A stretch of 64,000 nucleotides of DNA, taken from Tetrahymena elliotti 4EA (taxonomy: Eukaryota; Ciliophora; Oligohymenophorea; Hymenostomatida; Tetrahymenidae). A program made the position numbers and the translations under genes. Location: contig JH720295.1 of the NCBI GenBank assembly GCA_000231825.2, forward strand, positions 2,240,890 to 2,304,889, written 5' to 3'. Shown piece by piece: positions 60,006 to 64,000 of this stretch. Numbering within the stretch: position 1 is the stretch's first letter; every line of letters begins with the position of its first letter. The notes beneath the pieces are model-generated. The model ran no database searches. It was not told the DNA's origin and saw only the letters and a program-made list of their open reading frames with translations.

Positions 60006-60824
60006 AATTTCAAAGAGTATGAAAATCTTTTTGCTTAAAATATGTAATACTTCTTGTTATTTTGTAAAAAGACAATATTTCTAGTATTTCATCTAATGTA
60101 TTGAATTGTTTTATCTAAATTATAAATTAACTACATACATTTTTTGTTGTTTGGTCTTCATGTCTGAAAGAAATTTACTCTTAAATCTACTTAAATTTGT
60201 AATAAAATTATTAACTCAGAAAGAGCTAAAATCTTAACATTAAATACCTGTAGATACCCTTAAAGCTTATCAAAATTTACAGTAAAATCTGTAAAAATGC
60301 TTGCATCTAAGATTCATTAATTTTATTATCTAGACAAAAAACTTTCCATCTGCTTAAATTTTATGAATCTTAATTTTTACTATTAAGACATCTATTTTAA
60401 AAATTTGTTATTGTTTTAAATAGAAAATCCAATCATCAGCCTTCAAAACTTTTGTAATAATAGCATTTATATAAGTTTTGTTACTCAATCTATTTACTGT
60501 TGATACCTATAAAGCTTGTTTTTCTTTTGTTTCTCGATTTGCATATTGCATACTTTTGATAATCTGATTATTACATCATTTTGTGTTGTCACTTGATTAA
60601 GATGATAAATTATTAAGAATTAAAACAAAATATTACATAAATTTCTCATTTTATGAAAGAATATTTTGATCAATATGTTTCTGATTTGTGGTGATTTAAT
60701 TAATCTTAATCATATTTTATCAAAAAATAAATAATTAAAAATTCAAGAAAGATTGACTATAGGCAAATAATTAATTAATTGAAATTTATTTACTTTCACA
60801 AAAAATATTCAGAAATTGAAAAAA
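60006..60824. other. upstream region of the kinase gene
   Basis: AT-rich; no supported gene. Should include the kinase promoter. Confidence 0.45.
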
Positions 60825-63317
60825 ATGGATAATACCAGCTAAAATCTTGGAGAATCAGAAGCTAAGGACAGACTTGTTTTCCATATTCAGAAAAGGAATA
60901 AAGTTAAAGATTTGTACAAATAGAAAGGCATCTAGATGCTAGATAAGCCAGAGTTAGTCTGTAAAAGCTATTATTTAATTTAAAAACAATTTTTTTGTAT
61001 GTGAATATGTTATTATTAATATCTAAATCTTAAGAATTCCAATCTTTTACAATAAACAAGCAATATATTAACTAATGAATAAATAAATTCACACATTCCT
61101 CTTCTTTACTAGCTTTAATAAAATCTTAACTTTATTTTCAACAGTTTCTGACATCTAATAGCCCAAACTAAAGCCTTTCTAAATTTCAGTTTAATAGGCT
61201 ATGTAGAGTGAATTAACCTAAAGAGGCTACTCTGATTTTAGGTTTTTAGGACAGGGAGCATAAGGATTAGTCTTGCTATCAAAATATTAGAATACTAATA
61301 TAAGATATGCAATCAAAGGAGTATAAGTTAGAGATGTTTATGGAAACTCTGATGATGATCTTAGCAATCAAGTGAAATAAGAAATAGAAATACTCAAAAA
61401 GTGCAAAGGTTCTCCTTATGTCGTCAATCTTTTTGATTCATTTGAAGGAAAATTATTTACTTACCTAGTTTTAAATGAGTGTTAGGGTACAAAAATATTT
61501 ATTTTCTTCATAAATAAACGAATTAATCAATCAATCAAGCAACTTTATTGAAATTTTTTAATGTAAGATTAAAATCTATTTATATAAAAAGGAACTCTCT
61601 CTGAACTCTTATAAAAGAATTAAAACTAAAGATTGAATGAAATATCAGCAATAAAATATGCTAAAGATATGGCTGAAGGTCTCTACTTTATTCACTCAAA
61701 GAGCTGTCTAGTAAATGATCTGAAATTAGACAATATCTTAATTGATTACAATGGAAATGCAGTTATCTGTAAACTTTAAACAAATAATCTATCTAAACAA
61801 AGCCTGTTATCTATTTAATATAATAGCCGATTTTGGATATGCAGATAATCTTTTAAACAAATCTGGTTATGCAATGAATCAATATGTATATACATAACTT
61901 TTTATCCATCCTACTCACAAAATTTTTAAATAATTATTCATTTCAAAAATTGAAGATGGGAAACTTCTTGTATTAGGCACCAGAATGTTATGACCCAACT
62001 AAATCAGATATAGGTAAGGTTTATTATGATGAATATTAAAAATTAGGTGTCAATGTGAAATAAGAGCCAAGCAACAGGGTAATTAAAAGTGCTAAATTTA
62101 AATTATTAATATTGTTCTTATTATTTTAAACAGAGTGAAGTATGCTCTTTAGGTATAAAATCAAATAAAAATCAGCTATTCTAATTAAAATTACTTATAC
62201 ATAAAAAGGATATCTTATTTATACACTTGTCTAAGGAATAAATTTCTAATTAACATTTAAAAAGCATAAGAAATTGAATTATGATGATGAGTTTTCCAAT
62301 TTTGTTTATAAGGAACAGCTTAAATAAATAATTGATGGTTTAACTAATTTTGTTCCAAGGAATAGAATGCCTATCAAAGAGGCTTTGATTATTTTAAAAG
62401 ATATTATTTCTTTTGAATTTTAGTTAGATGATATGAATATTGAGATGATAGATGAAAATACTCAACAATTCACAAGTTCACTCAAAACTGAGATAGATTT
62501 TGTTAAAAATTTATCAGATAAATTTTATCCAATCATGTATATTTGTTATACAAATCTATTGATTCTATTACATTTATTTATTTATTTATAGTAAAAATGA
62601 ACAGACCTTATACTAAGAGTTGAAAATAGACAATCAAAAAATATTCTATGTTATTATTAGAAATTTCTAATGAACCTATACTCAATTTATTTAAATTAAT
62701 AAATTAAAAAGGAAGCAAAAATAGCAGAATATTAGTAAGCAAATCTCCAACTAAATTAAAGAATTAGTTAATAGGAAGGAAGAATCTAAGATTTGTAAAC
62801 CTAATTACAATAAGAATAGAATCATAAAATAGTTTATGTTATTATTTGAAATTTTTCTCAACCTATCCTCAATTTATTCAAAATAATTCATAAAAAAGGA
62901 AGCTAAAATAGCAGAATATTAGTAAGCAAATCTCCAACTAAATTAAAAAATTAGTTAATAGGAAGAAAGAATTTAAGGTTTGTAAACATAATTAATATAA
63001 GAATAGAATCATAAAATAGCTTATGTTATTATTTGAAATTTCTGCTTAACCTATTCTCAATTTATTCAAAATAATTCATAAAAAAGGAGAAAAATATGAC
63101 ACAATATGAGTTATTTAATATCCAACTAAATTAAAGAATTAGTCAATAGGAAGAAAGAATCTAAGATTTGTAAACTCAATTACAAAATGCATAAAATTAA
63201 TTAATGAAGCAATCTTAAATGATGACGATGACAACAAACAAGTAAGAAATTGCATTTTAAGAAATAAAATATAGGAAAATAAAGAGGAGTAAGCATAAAA
63301 ATAAAACAAATTTCTGA
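60825..63317 (+). CDS. protein kinase with triplicated C-terminal coiled-coil exon
   Basis: Eleven exons, about 574 aa: 60825-60960, 61145-61486, 61592-61768, 61827-61885, 61956-62078, 62134-62152 (19-nt microexon), 62209-62536, 62592-62649, 62712-62837, 62899-63024, 63087-63317. Kinase landmarks: Gly loop GQGAQG, catalytic Lys in AIKG, helix-C EIEIL, hinge LVLNECQG, catalytic loop LVNDLKLDN (His-Arg of HRD replaced, Asp/Lys/Asn kept), DFG in SDFGYAD and APE in YQAPECY. Subdomain IX is CSLGYLIYTLV, preceded by an insert of about 20 residues. The C-terminus is three coiled-coil segments of the type (Q)LNQRISQQE-RIQDLQTQL, each coded by one exon. Ser/Thr specificity is likely. Substrate unknown. 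The region 61956-62208 is the least certain part of the model. Confidence 0.8.
62650..63170 (+). repeat. 187-bp tandem exon+intron duplication (3 units)
   Basis: Each unit has a GTTATTATT donor-side intron of 61-62 bp with CTATACTCAATTTATT or CTATTCTCAATTTATT, a ...AAAAAAG acceptor and an exon beginning GAAGC(A/T)AAAATAGCAGAAT. The first two exons are both exactly 126 bp (42 codons, phase 0); the third starts the same way in structure and runs on into the terminal exon. The units thus add whole coiled-coil segments in frame. Confidence 0.9.
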
Positions 63318-64000
63318 TCAAAACAATTAAGACTTCACCTAAAATCAACAAAAATATTATTTAAAAAGAAAGTATATACTTTACATTATTTTACTTCATA
63401 ATAATACTCATTAATTTTAATATTAAAAAAGCATAAAAGTACTTTCGAAACACAAATAAAACATATAAAATTATTACTCACTTAAAAAAGCTAGCTAATA
63501 GCCATCTGTTAAATTAATTAAATGTTTAAAACCATTAGAAAATAAAATCTTTTATTTAATAGATTATTAATTTTCTTTCATACTTCAAAAGCTAGTCTAT
63601 TTATTCGTTTCTCATAAATCATATCTGCTCTTTAATTTACTTAATTTGTTTAAGTATGCATATAAAAAGGAAGTAACTTGTTTCACTCATTTTCATGATT
63701 AAAAAAAATTGTTTGTTTTTAGGAAGTAAATTACTTTGAAAATCATGAATGAAAGAAAATTTATTGTTTCTATTTTAGAGGGTCAAATTTTATCTTTCAT
63801 TTTACTCTATTTATTTATTTTCTATCAAAATAGATTGTAATCTTTAATAGTTTTCTTAAAAAATGTAGCTAACTCTACTTTCATAATCTAAATAGAATGT
63901 AATTATTTTATCACAAAATTATGAATTAACATTCACTATTCATTATAGGTAATTAACATTTTAGAATGATTTTTGATGAGAAAATGCTGAATTAACTAAC
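63318..64000. other. downstream of the kinase gene
   Basis: AT-rich. Open frames here are low-complexity and Ile/Phe-rich. No supported gene to the window edge. Confidence 0.45.

Noticed and set aside
1..64000. tRNA, rRNA, CRISPR arrays and chromosome breakage sequence
   Set aside because: I looked for T-loop-like and cloverleaf signals, regular spacer arrays and the 15-bp Tetrahymena breakage motif by eye and saw none; a covariance-model search would be needed to exclude small RNAs.

Overview
The window is ciliate nuclear DNA, almost certainly from Tetrahymena or a close relative. It is about 80% A+T. Real genes read through TAA and TAG as glutamine and stop only at TGA. Introns are short, AT-rich and GT...AG. 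Every gene here was read with that code, so annotation with the standard code gives only fragments.

First part (1-33.7 kb): a normal gene-rich region with strong ciliary content. In order: a small triple zinc-knuckle protein (-), a coiled-coil protein (+), an Asn/Gln-rich protein (-), a CEP164-like WW/coiled-coil basal-body protein (-), a second long coiled-coil protein (-), an LMBR1/LMBD1-type membrane protein (+), mitochondrial ribosomal protein uL1m (-), a probable mitochondrial membrane protein (-), CFAP96 (-), a divergent alpha-like tubulin (+), a partly broken coiled-coil gene (-), a TMEM135-type membrane protein (-), an unknown small protein (-), a probable pseudogene (-) and a short-chain dehydrogenase of SDR16C type (+). 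CEP164, CFAP96 and the tubulin point to basal-body and axoneme functions.

Middle part (34-50 kb): a gene-poor tandem amplification. Six copies of one small gene lie on the + strand at about 36.0, 39.8, 41.5, 43.2, 46.0 and 48.0 kb. The product is an N-terminal hydrophobic segment followed by a six-cysteine domain with spacing C-x6-C-x13-CC-x4-C-x8-C, the framework of inhibitor-cystine-knot miniproteins. Three copies are intact, one has a disrupted cysteine pattern and two are broken. They sit in long diverged repeats carrying about 16 copies of a TATAAAAGAAATTTTGGTAT-like motif. Transposon debris (hAT-like, Tc1/mariner-like) and an ATPase-like scrap lie between copies.

Last part (50-64 kb): weak or degenerate coding pieces, an intronless multi-pass membrane protein, two diverged copies of a roughly 1.5 kb repeat carrying a hAT-related ORF, and a protein kinase whose C-terminal coiled-coil exon is tandemly duplicated.

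Caution: with TGA as the only stop and about 20% G+C, random open frames of 60-150 codons are expected. Frames supported only by openness are given low confidence.
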